DNA of 64,000 nt. Origin: Siphonodentalium dalli. Lineage: Eukaryota; Mollusca; Scaphopoda; Gadilida; Siphonodentaliidae. The stretch is taken from NCBI GenBank assembly GCA_032622095.1, contig CP136064.1, positions 182,508,209 through 182,572,208 on the forward strand. Direction: 5' to 3'. The translations under genes and the position numbers were made by a program. Positions 36,180 through 47,530 of this stretch are shown in pieces; the stretch's first letter is position 1, and each line of letters opens with the position of its first letter. Below the pieces are notes generated by a model that saw nothing but the letters and a program-made list of their open reading frames with translations, was not told where the DNA came from and ran no database searches.

Positions 36180-36640
36180 TGTCTACCTCGTTTTCCGATA
36201 CGTTTACCAAGGAGCTACACGTTCAGCGTGCGTCACTAATGGTGACTGGCCTCAAGGTGAGTTAGGCATCAGTAGAATTATAATATATATCAACATTTAA
36301 ATAATCATGATTAGAATCCTACTTATGTCCTCGTTTTCCGATACCAAGGAATTCCACGTTCAGCGTGTGCCACGAACGGTGACTGATCCCAAGGTTAGTT
36401 TGATATAAGTAGGATTCACCATGTCATTCTATAGCAATAAACCTAATTTATAATTTTGATCAAACTGAACAACTGTTGCATTATGATTATACATCTATCA
36501 TAATATATATCAACATTTAAATAATGGCATTATCAGAATCCTACTTATGTCCTCATTTCCGATACCAAGGAACTCCACGTTCAGCGTGTGCCACTAACAG
36601 TGACTGATCCCAAGGTTAGTTGGGCATAAGTAGGATTCAT
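36180..36640. repeat. three copies of a ~100-nt hairpin unit
   Basis: Units at about 36180-36275, 36318-36417 and 36538-36637 share CCGATACCAAGGA, CACGTTCAGCGTG and GTGACTG..CC.AAGG. The second and third are bounded by inverted AATCCTACTTAT / ATAAGTAGGATT, and each is followed by TTCTATAGCAATAAACC. They look like structured units, not protein-coding, and I do not recognise the family. Confidence 0.75.
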
Positions 36641-37201
36641 CATGTCGTTCTATAGCAATAAACCTAATTTATAATTGTGTTGCATATATAACTCTGTGAT
36701 AAGTATTCAGTTATAAGTATTCATCTTAAATACCGCTATCCTATATACAATCAGCTGCGACATCTTTAAAAAAAACACATTCCTGTGCGTGATATGATCA
36801 CAATTGTAACAACAAGTAACTGTATAAACAGTACTTTGATTATATTTCACTATAAGTTCCAAACATTCTTGTCTTAACTCATAAATCCATTGATTTGAGC
36901 CGCCAACATATTCCTAACAATAGCAATTAACAGCTAATTAGCGACTCGGCGGCTGGCTCGGCTGATTCCAACTACAACTTTTAGTGTGCTGGAAAACGAA
37001 AAATGTTGATAAAAGTTGAAATATAAGACTTACAAATTATCTTTTTATTTTTTTTTATTTGTAATTGGCATTCCTTACCACAAACAAAAATTCATCACTA
37101 TTGGAATTATATTAACGACAATAAACGAAATTGAAAATCCCAAATACACATTTTACTGGGCTCGGGCTCGGACTACAACTATTAGTGTGGCCCTTTTCGA
37201 A

Positions 37202-37823
37202 CAGGCGGCTGACTTAAAAAAATTCGAATCTGAAAATCGACATTTCGCCATAATCAGCCGCCATTTCAAGGCCTTACGAGGCGCATAGATTATTGTGAAC
37301 AATTCTTCTATGTAATTATTATAGAACCTACAAGGTATGATATAATTTGTCAGATATAAATGCCACGTGATTCGCTACCGGAAGTCTCCTAATTTCGTGG
37401 GAATTTATTTACGCGTGGACATTTATTTAGCAATAATTACCATCGCTACTGACGCTATCTATCATAATGTTATGAACAACATTCTTTCTCATAAGACTTT
37501 GTTGTTTTATGGTTCAATACAACTGATCCAGATGTGTTGGTCACATTTGAACTTAAAAGTTGATTACAATTTACATCTGGGTTTATCAATGTAAAAACAG
37601 TAGTGTCATTATTACTTTAATAAATTGACAGAGATTGATATTGGACAAGTGTTATAATTATGTTCATGGTTTGATTCTCGTAACGGAGCATCCCCTTCAA
37701 TGTAACAATCTCAGCCATGTGCTAGCGGACCGGGGATCGCACCCTGGTCAGGGTATTCTGACAGAAATCAGAACTCGGTCCGATACCAAGTTTGTCAGGC
37801 TAACAAGTCCCATTCGAGATTAC
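37202..37823. other. between nested elements, no gene seen
   Basis: Sequence of the large element between the inverted-arm element and the hAT-type insertion. A tRNA-like box on the minus strand near 37735 is too degenerate to call. Confidence 0.5.
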
Positions 37824-38877
37824 TAGTGATGTTCCGATAATCGGAATCGGCCATCGGCCGGAAATTAATCGTACCTCGCAGTTGAACATCGGCTTTTACC
37901 GATTGTCAAAATAAATAAAAACGTTCTAGTATCTAAGCGCAATGTGCACGCTTTAATAAACATACGCAATACAACTGTAGTATTGAATGTAAAACGCAGT
38001 TGTAACAGCCTAAAAAGAAGCCATTGGCATCATCAAAGCAGTCTGATATGATGATATATTATAAGAATGGCAATACACATGCCCGACATCCCGTGTAATA
38101 TGAAGTTATTGGTTCAATCGCGTTGACACGAAATAGATTCAAAGAAAGCTTTAATTAAAAAGCTGACCTGATTACAGTGAGGCTTCCTCTAGAGCACGTG
38201 TCATGTGACGTCACATGCTATGTCAATAACTTGAAGCACACACTGAATGAAATAATACAGTTGTTATCAGAACTGTCTTCAATAACGATCAATGTTAGTA
38301 GGGGCATAATTAGTTTTTTCGTCTGTACAACGTATGCTATGAAATACGCTTAGCTCCACGTTGAACTTGCGAAACAAAAATTGAGCAGGCGGAACTATAA
38401 AAGCTTCCGAGTTGTTAAAAGATAAAAGGTGTGACCAATGGAAACTTGGGAAATCTCAGACAAATATGACAGCAATTATTATCCATCAATCAAAATTTAG
38501 TTAATAATCATCGCCATTCCATACATTGTATTCAATCAAGACTTTTACTCTGCATGCAAGTGTTCCACACATGGTCATAACGTTACTCTGAGTCGGCACC
38601 TTTGATCTCTTTGTCAAAACAACTACCGGTATACATCAAAGGAAGCACACAACCGACGTCGGCAGAAATACTGTCACGACAGTGTGTATATATTTCTTTG
38701 ATGTATTTGGCTTTGAAACTATGCGGGATATGGAGTGCATTGGGTGTATATAAGTCCATTATAGGAACAAACGCACAATATATATAAACATCGGAATCGG
38801 AATCGGAAATCGGCCGATTGTGCCTCCAGTTATCGGAAATCGGTCCGATAAGCTTTTTCATTATCGGAACATCACTA
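37824..38877. mobile_element. non-autonomous hAT-type element, 1.05 kb
   Basis: The inverted ends TAGTGATGTTCCGATAAT are flanked by a perfect 8-bp duplication GAGATTAC (37816-37823 and 38878-38885). Subterminal AATCGGCCGATT-type motifs are frequent. No transposase is encoded; a 92-codon minus-strand frame at 38583-38861 runs through the right terminal repeat and is not a gene. It is nested inside the 7.7-kb element. Confidence 0.93.
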
Positions 38878-39543
38878 GAGATTACTGAATAAAATCCGAA
38901 TGCAAATGCCGACTTTCCCCATTACAACACTTGTTCAGGTCTGTTGTCGTGGGTGCACTACGCTGTGCGATCGGGTGTGGACAATAAAAACTTAATGGCT
39001 GACCCATGTACACACCTAGGTGTGTGCATGTTACAGAACACTACTGGAGTCGCTAGATCTCATCAAAACAACATGCTTTCACAAAATACTTTGTGTTTTC
39101 TGTTTTAATACTGTCACACATGTCTCCTATGATTTAGATGTGTTGGTCGACGCTTGAAGTTATCAGACTACAGTTTATCAATATCAGAAAAATAATGACT
39201 GTTGTCGTACTAAGATTCGTTAGTGTCATTAATTTCAGACAGGGATTGACATCTGACAGGAGTCAGAATTCTGTTGAGTACATGATTCGATTCTCGTACA
39301 GTGCTTCAACTTCACTGTCAAAATTTTGAACTGCTAGCATTTAATGATTGCAAGCATGACACTAAAATTAATCATGATGACAGTTTCACTATTGTCTCAA
39401 TTCCAGATTTTAGTTATTCTGAATTGTATCCAAAATTAACCCATCCTTTCAAAATTGCTGAGTTGTTTCTCGATTAAATGGTGTATCCTTCCGGAATACA
39501 AACATAATTGCTTTCCTTCCTGTGTAGGTTTACCAAAAAGAAG

Positions 39544-39544
<1 letters not shown>

Positions 39545-39585
<41 letters not shown>

Positions 39586-39592
39586 GGGGGGG
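39545..39592. repeat. poly-G tract (G40)
   Basis: Forty consecutive G (39545-39584), then T and seven more G. The length may be an assembly or polymerase artefact. Confidence 0.9.
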
Positions 39593-39599
39593 CTGGATT

Positions 39600-42260
39600 A
39601 CTACGATTCTGGATATGGCTCTAATTGGGACACAAAATTACAAATCATGGGTGCTCCGGTTTGCATTCTCTAGAGTAAGGCAAGAAGCTTATCGTCACTC
39701 TGACGGTGTTTAATCATGGTTTCACTATCTACAAATATATTTGAAGATACTTTGGTTTGAACAACCTTTCCCCTTCTTGATTCAATTATGAGAATGATTC
39801 CAGCCTGACAGGTATTTAGAATCGTGGTGACTTGACCCCTCCAGGTAACTGGCCCACTGGCGACCGTGGCCTGGATGACGTTTCCCAATGAATAACGATA
39901 TAATAGCAGTGGTATTCCAAGACGAGGAAGGTGGGGGGGAGACATTATTTATGGCAAGTAACCATATCAAATGTGAGCTTGGTACAAGAACAGGCTGTAC
40001 ATCCAATACAGCATGCATTGTTCATAAAGGGCATGGTAGGTGTTTTGAAGGTATTCATGGACTAGCTGGAGTCTCAATGAATTTTAAAATATATACGTGT
40101 CCCGACCTTTCATACCGTTGATATGGCGAATATACTTCACACACGAATGAAGCATATTTACATGGAAAGCATTTATATTGCCACCTGTCCCACGACCACT
40201 GCCAATAGCCTTTCCGACAAGAGGCCATCAGCATGGCTCTTCATACTTCTATTGCCCATATCAATTTGATTATATGGCACATAGACAATAAAACAGGCAA
40301 AGACGTTTGCGCTGTCCAGCTAAGCTTTCGAGGAAGCTCATTGACCAGCATTACCGACCTTTCCTAAGACGCAGGCAGGGGACCACCCCGTACGAGTGGC
40401 ATCCCATCCCCATGGCACAGATGCCCGATCATAAGGGCCTGAAGCCATGCTGCCAACTGCGCATTTCGGTCTACGCTGGGTTTGTCCTCTCTTCCTTAAA
40501 CATGCCATAAGCGGGACCACTTAGGTCGGGGGAGTTCCTCTCTATCTTGGCTCTTCAAATTAAAATAAAACATTAAAAAGGGATGTGTATCCGTTACTAG
40601 GAGGATGATAATTTCATTCGTTTCCTTCCTAGGGGAGCCATTTTTAGAGCGGGTCTTCCCCTAGTTTGCTGCATGCTTCACACTAACCGACCTATCACAC
40701 ACCTAGGTCGTTCTACTGCATGTTTGGGGGGGGGCAGAGGCTCAGACCTGAATATTCCGTATGGTGACCGTGAAAATTTACCTGTGTTCATCATCTGACT
40801 ACATTGTACATCATTTGAACTGATTTCGGTTGTAGAAGGCGCACCTTCATTACTTAGAATCCGATTGCGGTGGGTATTCCGCTGGGAACGCGGACTGCTC
40901 TCAGGTGCCTAGTGGTCGTGATGGCCTAATAATAGTAATGTGTGTGGATTTAGGCTGAACATAATACTTGTGATTGCACATTTTGCTGTCTGTCTCCATT
41001 CCAAAGGATGGTGCTCGTTGGGGAAATTTCTCCAAAATTAATACTCGTACCGACATTGTTTTGGCACCTGAGAGTAGCGGTTTGCTTTCTCATTGGATGC
41101 TCTGGTCACCTGCGGTTTTCGGCCATGTTCTCTGAGGGGCTATATATATATCTTTAATGATACATTGGATTGTGCCAGGGATCTCTGCTCTGGCTCCGAC
41201 GATTGGATTGTTGGGTGCAGCTTTAGTAGGGTCTTCTGACATGATCTCATGATTACTTATATATCACCATGATATATCTATGATATCATTTTATATATCT
41301 ATATATGCGAAAGATTTGTGTCACCGGGTTTCTGCAATGCTATCTTGTGATACATAGGTACCTCAGAGACATGAGACATGTTCTCTGTGGGGTTGTATAT
41401 CTATATTTAGTGATACGTTGGATCATGACAGGGAGCTGTGATCTGGCTCCGACCATTAGATTGATGGGCGCAGCTTTGGAAGGGCCTTCTGACATGGTCT
41501 CATGAGGAAAACTTAATATATATATCCCCCGGATATATATATTATATCATTTTATATATATATATACGCAATGTGTATATTGTGATACATAGGTACCTCA
41601 GGGACATGTGAACGTGTGATAACTGTTCTAAGGGCAGGACCAGTTCACGCTCCTCCGGTTACGTCTTGACGGTTCAACCAATTCGTGGGGATACGTCTGG
41701 TGGAGCTGCCGGGGTACTTGGGACCTCCAGGCCATTTGGCCCCACCAGACGCTAGCGGTTCTGGGCGCTAAAGCTGCCAAAATCGCATGCGTACGTATCG
41801 ACACCGGCTGGATGGCCTTAGGCAGCTTAAGCGTAGGGCAGGGGCCGTACCCATGAGGTAAAGCGCCGAGTCCCCCTGGGCTAATGGGCTCTCCATTTGA
41901 TACCTGTGCCACAGATTGGGCATCAGGTTATCTGCCATTTGCATTGGTGAACAGCAGTTAGTTAAACTCTTAATGTTGGTTGTCTTGCGGCTCTTGCCAT
42001 CTTTGGAGTGGGCCTCCTCCAGTGCAGGTCGTTATGTCGCTAAGGCGGAGAGGGAGTTAGTCTCCTCGCATCTCAAATCGGCTGGATTCTTAGAACTGAC
42101 GGATGAAGAACAGAGAATTGCTCGGTTCGCTCGCAATTCTGAATTGAATGGCACCAAAATTGAATGTTGCTTCCAAAAACAAGGGGGGGGAGGTACATGT
42201 TTGGGCAATATAGCACTCTAATTATATGAGTTATTTCACGTACCTAATCATAACAGATTC
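39600..42260. other. unidentified, locally GC-richer segment
   Basis: This part of the 7.7-kb element is visibly richer in G and C than its surroundings and contains several open frames of 60-100 codons on both strands (plus strand 39888-40121, 40307-40510 and 41916-42221; minus strand 39670-39945 and 41628-41912). The frame at 41916 has a well-formed charged stretch (KAERELVSSHLKSAGFLELT). I recognise no domain; it may be decayed cargo or transposon coding sequence. Confidence 0.4.
41128..41605 (+). repeat. two-copy tandem duplication (~250 bp)
   Basis: Two successive copies share ATGTTCTCTG.GGG, ATCTGGCTCCGAC-like, GGGCGCAGCTTT-like, CTTCTGACATG.TCTCATGA, long TATATA runs, and TTGTGATACATAGGTACCTCAG. 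Copy 1 is about 41128-41370 and copy 2 about 41377-41605. Confidence 0.75.
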
Positions 42261-42379
42261 ATTAAAGAGTTCATATTTAGGTACAATCTGTTTTAGAAGA
42301 GTGCATTCCCTCCAAAATTTGGCTATTAACTTTATTGCTCGTGCCTCCTCCTGGGCTTGCATTCTAATCCATATAGTTC

Positions 42380-42475
42380 AGTGTGAACGGCTTCCTTTAG
42401 CGGAAATATGATATTTTTAAAAATATAATATATATTTCCTTAAAGAAAGCCTGAACACTGAACTATCATAGGGCC
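42380..42475. repeat. short foldback (TATAGTTCAGTGT)
   Basis: ATATAGTTCAGTGTGAACGG on the left mirrors CCTGAACACTGAACTAT on the right around a TTTTTAAAAA centre. A second, partial version at 42681-42760 is fused to the inverted arm of the 7.7-kb element. Confidence 0.7.
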
Positions 42476-42818
42476 CTCCCATGGCGGTGCCATTCCCAAC
42501 CCCGCAACTCGCCAATCTCCTGATTGAGTTGAAAATAAACTGGCGAATTCAGTCGGTTATATTGGGACTGCGCATGCGTGACTAATCCGAGCAAGCCACT
42601 GAAGACCGCGAGGGATCATAGGCGACCACAAAAAAGTTAACCCCTTTTCTACTATGGTTTACAAACGCAGGACATATATCCATATAGTTCAGTGTTCAGG
42701 CTTTCTTTAAGGAAATATATATTATATTTTTAAAAATATCATATTTCCGACTAAATCCTGAAAAGTTACCCATAATTCTGCTCTGGTTAAGGAGTCGATT
42801 ACTTAGAGCATTACTGTA

Positions 42819-45800
42819 CATTGTTATGGCGATGCATTTTCACTCCATGGGCAATAAATCTGCTTCAAATGAGCTAATAAACCCATTCCATTTGGATATC
42901 ACTTCCCCTATATGGTGGTTTGTGAAAACACCAATTTCCCCCCCACAATGATAAATAATATTATGCCACCAGTCTATCCAACTCCATCTATCTTGGTAAT
43001 TTCATTTTCATAATAGACTTATATAATACGGCAAGAGTACAATTCACCTCATTCATTCAATCAATTGCATTATATCACATGTCATGGTGTTTTACAGCAA
43101 TAATAATTAATAGCCAATGCACAGGACATCTCATTCAGAAAAGCGAACAATTGCCATTAATCATTCTGAGCCTTCACATAAGGTCATGGTCCAAGTTCAC
43201 CTTGTTTGACCGGTGAATCCGATTAGCATGTGTCAGACTATTGTGTTAGCCATGTCATATTACAGCTGGTCAGGATAGAGAAATGGTTCTATCCCTTCTT
43301 GTTGACAAGACCAGCCTTTTCTTTTGCAACTCAATAACCAAATTCTTGTAGAGTTCTGTGTGGATTAATGACCTCATGAATCATGATTTATAAGGTAGAT
43401 CATCTAAAATCAATGTCAAAAATATAATACAATCCTGCTATCACATGTCACAAGATTTTAGCTGAGGTCTTTCAGAGGAGGCAGAATTGCGCATAAGAAT
43501 GTTCTATCAATGTTTATTGATAAATGTTGTGTTTGGTCTACATCTATATGCAATTATTAGAAAGCACTCCACTTTAACCCTTTCTATACAACATGGATTC
43601 ACCCATAATATATAAAAGTATACATTGAAATGGTCTATTATTCATCTGGAGGGGTTATCGGGAAAAATGAGCAGACGACAGATAATATTTTTACAGAAGA
43701 AGTCCTATTTATTGGAGGGAAATGTTCAGTTAATAAATTCAACAAATATTCGGTTGTTAAATTTCATGAGAAAATTTACACTGACAATGAGATTGGCAGA
43801 TCTATAAAATAGGTTCAGCAAATATAGTATACCAACATAAAACAGATTTGTTTATTGTTTGTTGCGATGCTATATTGTATCCATAAAGTAGTAAAGTATT
43901 ATCAGTTGATTACCAAATTTGGTCAGCGACCCGGGAACCCTGCAGAAGAGATAATACAAATATTTTGTCACATGTCACCAGATCTTAGCTGAGCTCTTGC
44001 AGAGAAGGGAGATATTGGATATGTTATAAAATGCCCAGTCATTGATATCCACACTACTCAGTAGTAATTTTAGTATGTACAAACAGAAACATTCTGTAAA
44101 TACCCATACAGTAATGCCCTAAGTAATCGACTCCTTAACCACAGCAGAATTATGGGTAACTTTTCAGGATTTAGTCGGAAATATGGCTTGTCGCCATTCA
44201 TTTCATTCTATCAGACATTTTCTAATTTTTAGCACTACCAAAGCACAACCAGTATTTACTGTTCTGTGAAATTTCAAAATTAAAGTGATGTGAAACACTC
44301 CGGTACGGTGATCATATAGAAATAGAGAATAATTTGATCAAAGTAGTTATTTTTACAAGTATATCCAAATTGACAACTCACGTTGTCATTCTTATATATT
44401 AATTAAAGCCAGGGACTCTCGATGGCAATAACTGCATCCCGAATCGAGAAGTAAATATTGACAATTGGGCGTAGTTCGGATGATAGTTTCTATGGAGAGG
44501 TATGGTCGATTTGCTTGAGATTTTTGGCGATGTTAGCAGAATGCTACATTTCTCCAGTTGGCATAGTGCCAGAATACTAACTTATCGGTTTCACCCACCC
44601 GAGCAAGTCCATAATATGTCTTTAACACTTTAATAGCCATGTGACTCCACTATGACCCTATTGTTAGCTATGATGCAGGGTTTACTGGAATTGTGGTCGC
44701 TGGAAATCTGTAGTGGGATTCCTGTCTTTGAGATTCCACACAGCTATCTTCTAATTGGTTTCAATCAGACTTGACTCAATTTGTGATTGGCTGACACAGA
44801 CTTAATGTTTTGGAAGTAATGGGAGTCCCTGTTATTTGTTTCAGACTGTCATACTTGTAGCTGTAGATACATGTATTTTGGGTTCATCCAGACTGGTAAT
44901 ATCCTATATCATGCCATGAAACTCTACTGTGACTAATGTCCATAGAGATCATATTCCACCATTACAAAACTTTTTGATGTTCTAGTGTAAACAATATTTA
45001 TTTGAACGAAAGAACAGAACATCACATTGACAATTATGCATATAGGTCAAATGAGGATTGGATAACAAGCCATGAGCCTATGGCTTTTATATTTGATGTT
45101 CTGACATGGACCCTTATAAAGTAATACATTTCTTAGTTATTACCTGTTCTTTAATAATGTAATTCACTGGAGGTGAAAGTCCTAACTCGAAATTGCACAA
45201 TTTAAGTAAGCCATTTTGCTTTGTGTCGCTTACAATTATGGAATTTCTCGTGGGTAATTAATTCAATGTTTGTTGCGATATTGGCTCACAAAAGTCACAG
45301 AAAAGCATGAAATCTCAAGCTGGGACCACCCCCTAATGTGCAGTAGGTTATTGAGGAACAAGTATTGACAAAGAAATATATCTCTGCCATGTTTGTTCAA
45401 TGTTATATAATTCCCTGTCAGAACTGGTCTCAGAACATAAAAAAGTTTCCAGGTTTTGTACTTGTGGAATATGATCTCTATGGGCATTAGCTAGAGTAGA
45501 GATTCATGGCATGGTCTAGTAATATCCAAACTACAATTCTGCAGTGTCTCTCAAGTATTTTAGCACTGCATAGCTTGATATAAATCTGGAGATTTTACAG
45601 TGGGTAAAGATAAAAAAGAAATGGAATTTGATTGACTAGATCCATGAGATTACAGCTCATACTCACAAGAATCCAGGTGTGACTGCACTAACCAATACAA
45701 ACTATACCCAAATATAGACCATTCTCTATGATCAAAAGAAACCCGACACAACATCAAAGACTGTAATTGGCCAGAGTGATTTAATCACAACTTGTAGTTT

Positions 45801-46055
45801 CAAACAAAGTATGTTTATTTGTTGTATTACAGAAAGCAATTCAGCTGATTTCCCTATTACTATCAACCTTATTCTCTGCTAAATCTTATGAAAATAAACA
45901 GTCTTTCTCTTTGACCAAAGTTATAGGATTGTTGTAAGCTAGCCTGTATTTAGATAATGTTTGCCCTACTGTTGATATTTCATGTTGTGCGGTGTATAAG
46001 TGAGACTGTGGCTTGAGTTGCATTCGAATCCAATACCATTAGATATATTGTGTGC
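42819..46055. other. intronic stretch with repeat fragments
   Basis: It holds one arm of the Tc1-like palindrome at 44108-44207 (AGTAATGCCCTAAGTAATCG), a TTAA-type fragment beginning TTAACCCTTTCTATAC at 43575, and sequence near 44370-44650 related in inverted orientation to 27870-28110. The rest, including 44660-46055, shows no feature. Confidence 0.55.
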
Positions 46056-46059
46056 TTAA

Positions 46060-46168
46060 CACTTTCTATACTAAGAACTCATTGACGACTGGGTCCCTTA
46101 GGAAATATTCAGATAATAAGTTACCATTCTATTAAATGTATACTTTTATAACTGAATGGGAGAAAGGG
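46060..46168. mobile_element. 109-bp TTAA-flanked MITE
   Basis: TTAA at 46056-46059 and 46169-46172 bracket ends CACTTTCTATACT and the complement of CCCTTTCTCCCATTC. Fragments of the same family end in GTATAGAATGGGTTAA near 48234, AAAGGGTTAA near 25047 and start TTAACCCTTTCTATAC near 43575. Confidence 0.6.
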
Positions 46169-46222
46169 TTAAATCAGTCAAAATGATGAGTAATTTCCAG
46201 GCATTCAACTAAATGTTGACGA

Positions 46223-46432
46223 CAAGCCTTGAAATAGTGTGTCTGCATTTGCAGAATGAGGTCCCCAGATGGTGAATTTAGTGATGCTACCCCGCATACC
46301 GGGCTAGCATCACCAAATTCACCCTCTGGGGACCTCATTCTTCTTACATCTCAGCAGAATGAGGTTCCCAGGGGGTGAATTTGGTGATGCTAGCCCATTC
46401 TGCAAATGACAGACACACTATTTCAAGGCTTG
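46223..46432. mobile_element. double-hairpin MITE, copy 3, 8-bp TSD
   Basis: Ends CAAGCCTTG / CAAGGCTTG with an 8-bp duplication GTTGACGA / GTTGACTA (46215-46222 and 46433-46440, one mismatch). The fourth arm is partly deleted, giving 210 bp instead of 253. Confidence 0.9.
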
Positions 46433-46794
46433 GTTGACTAAAATTCCAGCCACATTGATCTTACAATTTCAGAAAACTCACAATTGTAGGTATTTATTCT
46501 TGAATCGTGACGCATTAATTGCTGATAAACAAACGGAAATGATTACGCCAACTAGAGTCACTGCTTATAAGCCTGGCATTGTGTGCTGTCAATTTGGATA
46601 TACAATTTATAAAAATAACTGGTTTGAGCAATATTATTATATCTTCCCAATCTGATCACCCCATGGAGTGTTTCTCATTAAAAAATGTTGAACTGTTGGA
46701 AATCTTATACCTGAATCAACAGTAGGAAATTTCAGACCAAAATAGTTTGATTTTCCAACCAGTATTTAGTGCAAAAGTTTTTGTTACCGCTCAA

Positions 46795-47530
46795 TGAATG
46801 ACTTTTGACAGGACTATAAAAATGAAAACTTGATTGAGAAGAAAAAAATGCAAGTTATGAACCCAGCACAAAAGCTCTTTGCATCAGGCAAATCAATTCA
46901 AAATTATGCAAGTTGTAACATTTGTTCGAATTATCAGTATAATAGTAGATGTGTCAGTCCACTAATAGCTTGACGAAATCAAGCGAAAGGCAACATTGGT
47001 ACAATAGTCCATATCTCTTATATCCACCAGATAATGTAACGTCACAGTGCATTGTAAACTGAAAAAAAAACTCCCTTCAATCTGTGTAAGTGGTAATAGC
47101 GGAACAAGATAATTGTACCTAGTAATCATGAAGAAGCAATCAAAAATCATAAAGATATTTTTACTTAGAAAATAAAATTTTCTTCTTTTGAATAAGCAAT
47201 GTCCCAAAAAGACATATTTTGGGGGATTGTGTCCTAGTAGCCTTTTGTTGAATGAACAACTTTTTACAGGACTACAAAAATGCAGATCTTCGCAAGAAAA
47301 ACTGACAAAAATGCAAATTATGAACACATTGCCTCTCAGTGTACTCAGCAGAATCATGTGAAAGTTGACATCCAGACAATAGTCCTACATATTTCTTGTA
47401 ACCCCCTAATAATGTAATATTTATAGTGTACTGCAAGATGAAAACAAAATTCTCTTCAGTCTGTGTAAGTGGTAATAGCGGAACAAGATAATTGTACCTA
47501 GTAATGTGATGAAGCAATCAAAAATCGAGA
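46795..47530 (+). repeat. tandem duplication, 379-bp offset in the best block
   Basis: The block TCTGTGTAAGTGGTAATAGC with GGAACAAGATAATTGTACC occurs at 47081 and again at 47460. The preceding parts (ACAGGACTA.AAAAATG, then ATGCAA.TTATGAACCCA-like) are also paired. Two minus-strand frames of 131 and 81 codons mirror the duplication and encode no known domain. Confidence 0.8.

Larger units (their letters stand above)
35583..37193. mobile_element. inverted-arm element with histone-type 3' stem-loop cargo
   Basis: Arms of about 285 bp (35583-35868 and 36913-37193) are inverted copies, ending GGGACACACTAATAG / CTATTAGTGTGGCCC, and the element is flanked by a perfect 8-bp duplication TTTTCGAA (35575-35582 and 37194-37201). 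The 1,044-bp insert between the arms holds a histone-like stem-loop and three related hairpin units. The superfamily is uncertain: 8-bp duplications occur in hAT, P and Merlin types. The similar 76- and 90-codon open frames in the two arms follow from the inversion and are AT-rich repeat peptides. Confidence 0.85.
35073..42816. mobile_element. 7.7-kb TA-flanked element with long inverted ends
   Basis: Left end CAGTAATGCTCTAAGTAATC and right end (reverse complement) are the same, each next to TA (35071-35072 and 42817-42818). Near-identical inverted arms of about 300 bp follow: 35073-35400 against 42531-42816, sharing the CATGCGCAGTCCCAATATA and GGACATATATCCATATAGTT boxes. CAGT ends with a TA duplication fit the Tc1/mariner superfamily. 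The arms differ at their internal hairpin tips. It could be one composite element or two opposed copies of a smaller one. No transposase was recognised inside. Confidence 0.65.

Noticed and set aside
35535-37288. Paired similar open frames (76 codons minus, 90 codons plus) starting MKYKTY
   Set aside because: They are the same sequence in the two inverted arms of one transposon; AT-rich, no domain, no start context.
37690-37775. tRNA-like B box on the minus strand (GGTGCGATCCCCGG)
   Set aside because: No matching A box or acceptor stem could be paired; at best a decayed SINE head.
38583-38861. 92-codon minus-strand frame starting MKKLIGPISDNWRHNRPISD
   Set aside because: The N-terminus is the hAT terminal and subterminal repeat (GGCCGAT motifs) in translation; not a transposase.
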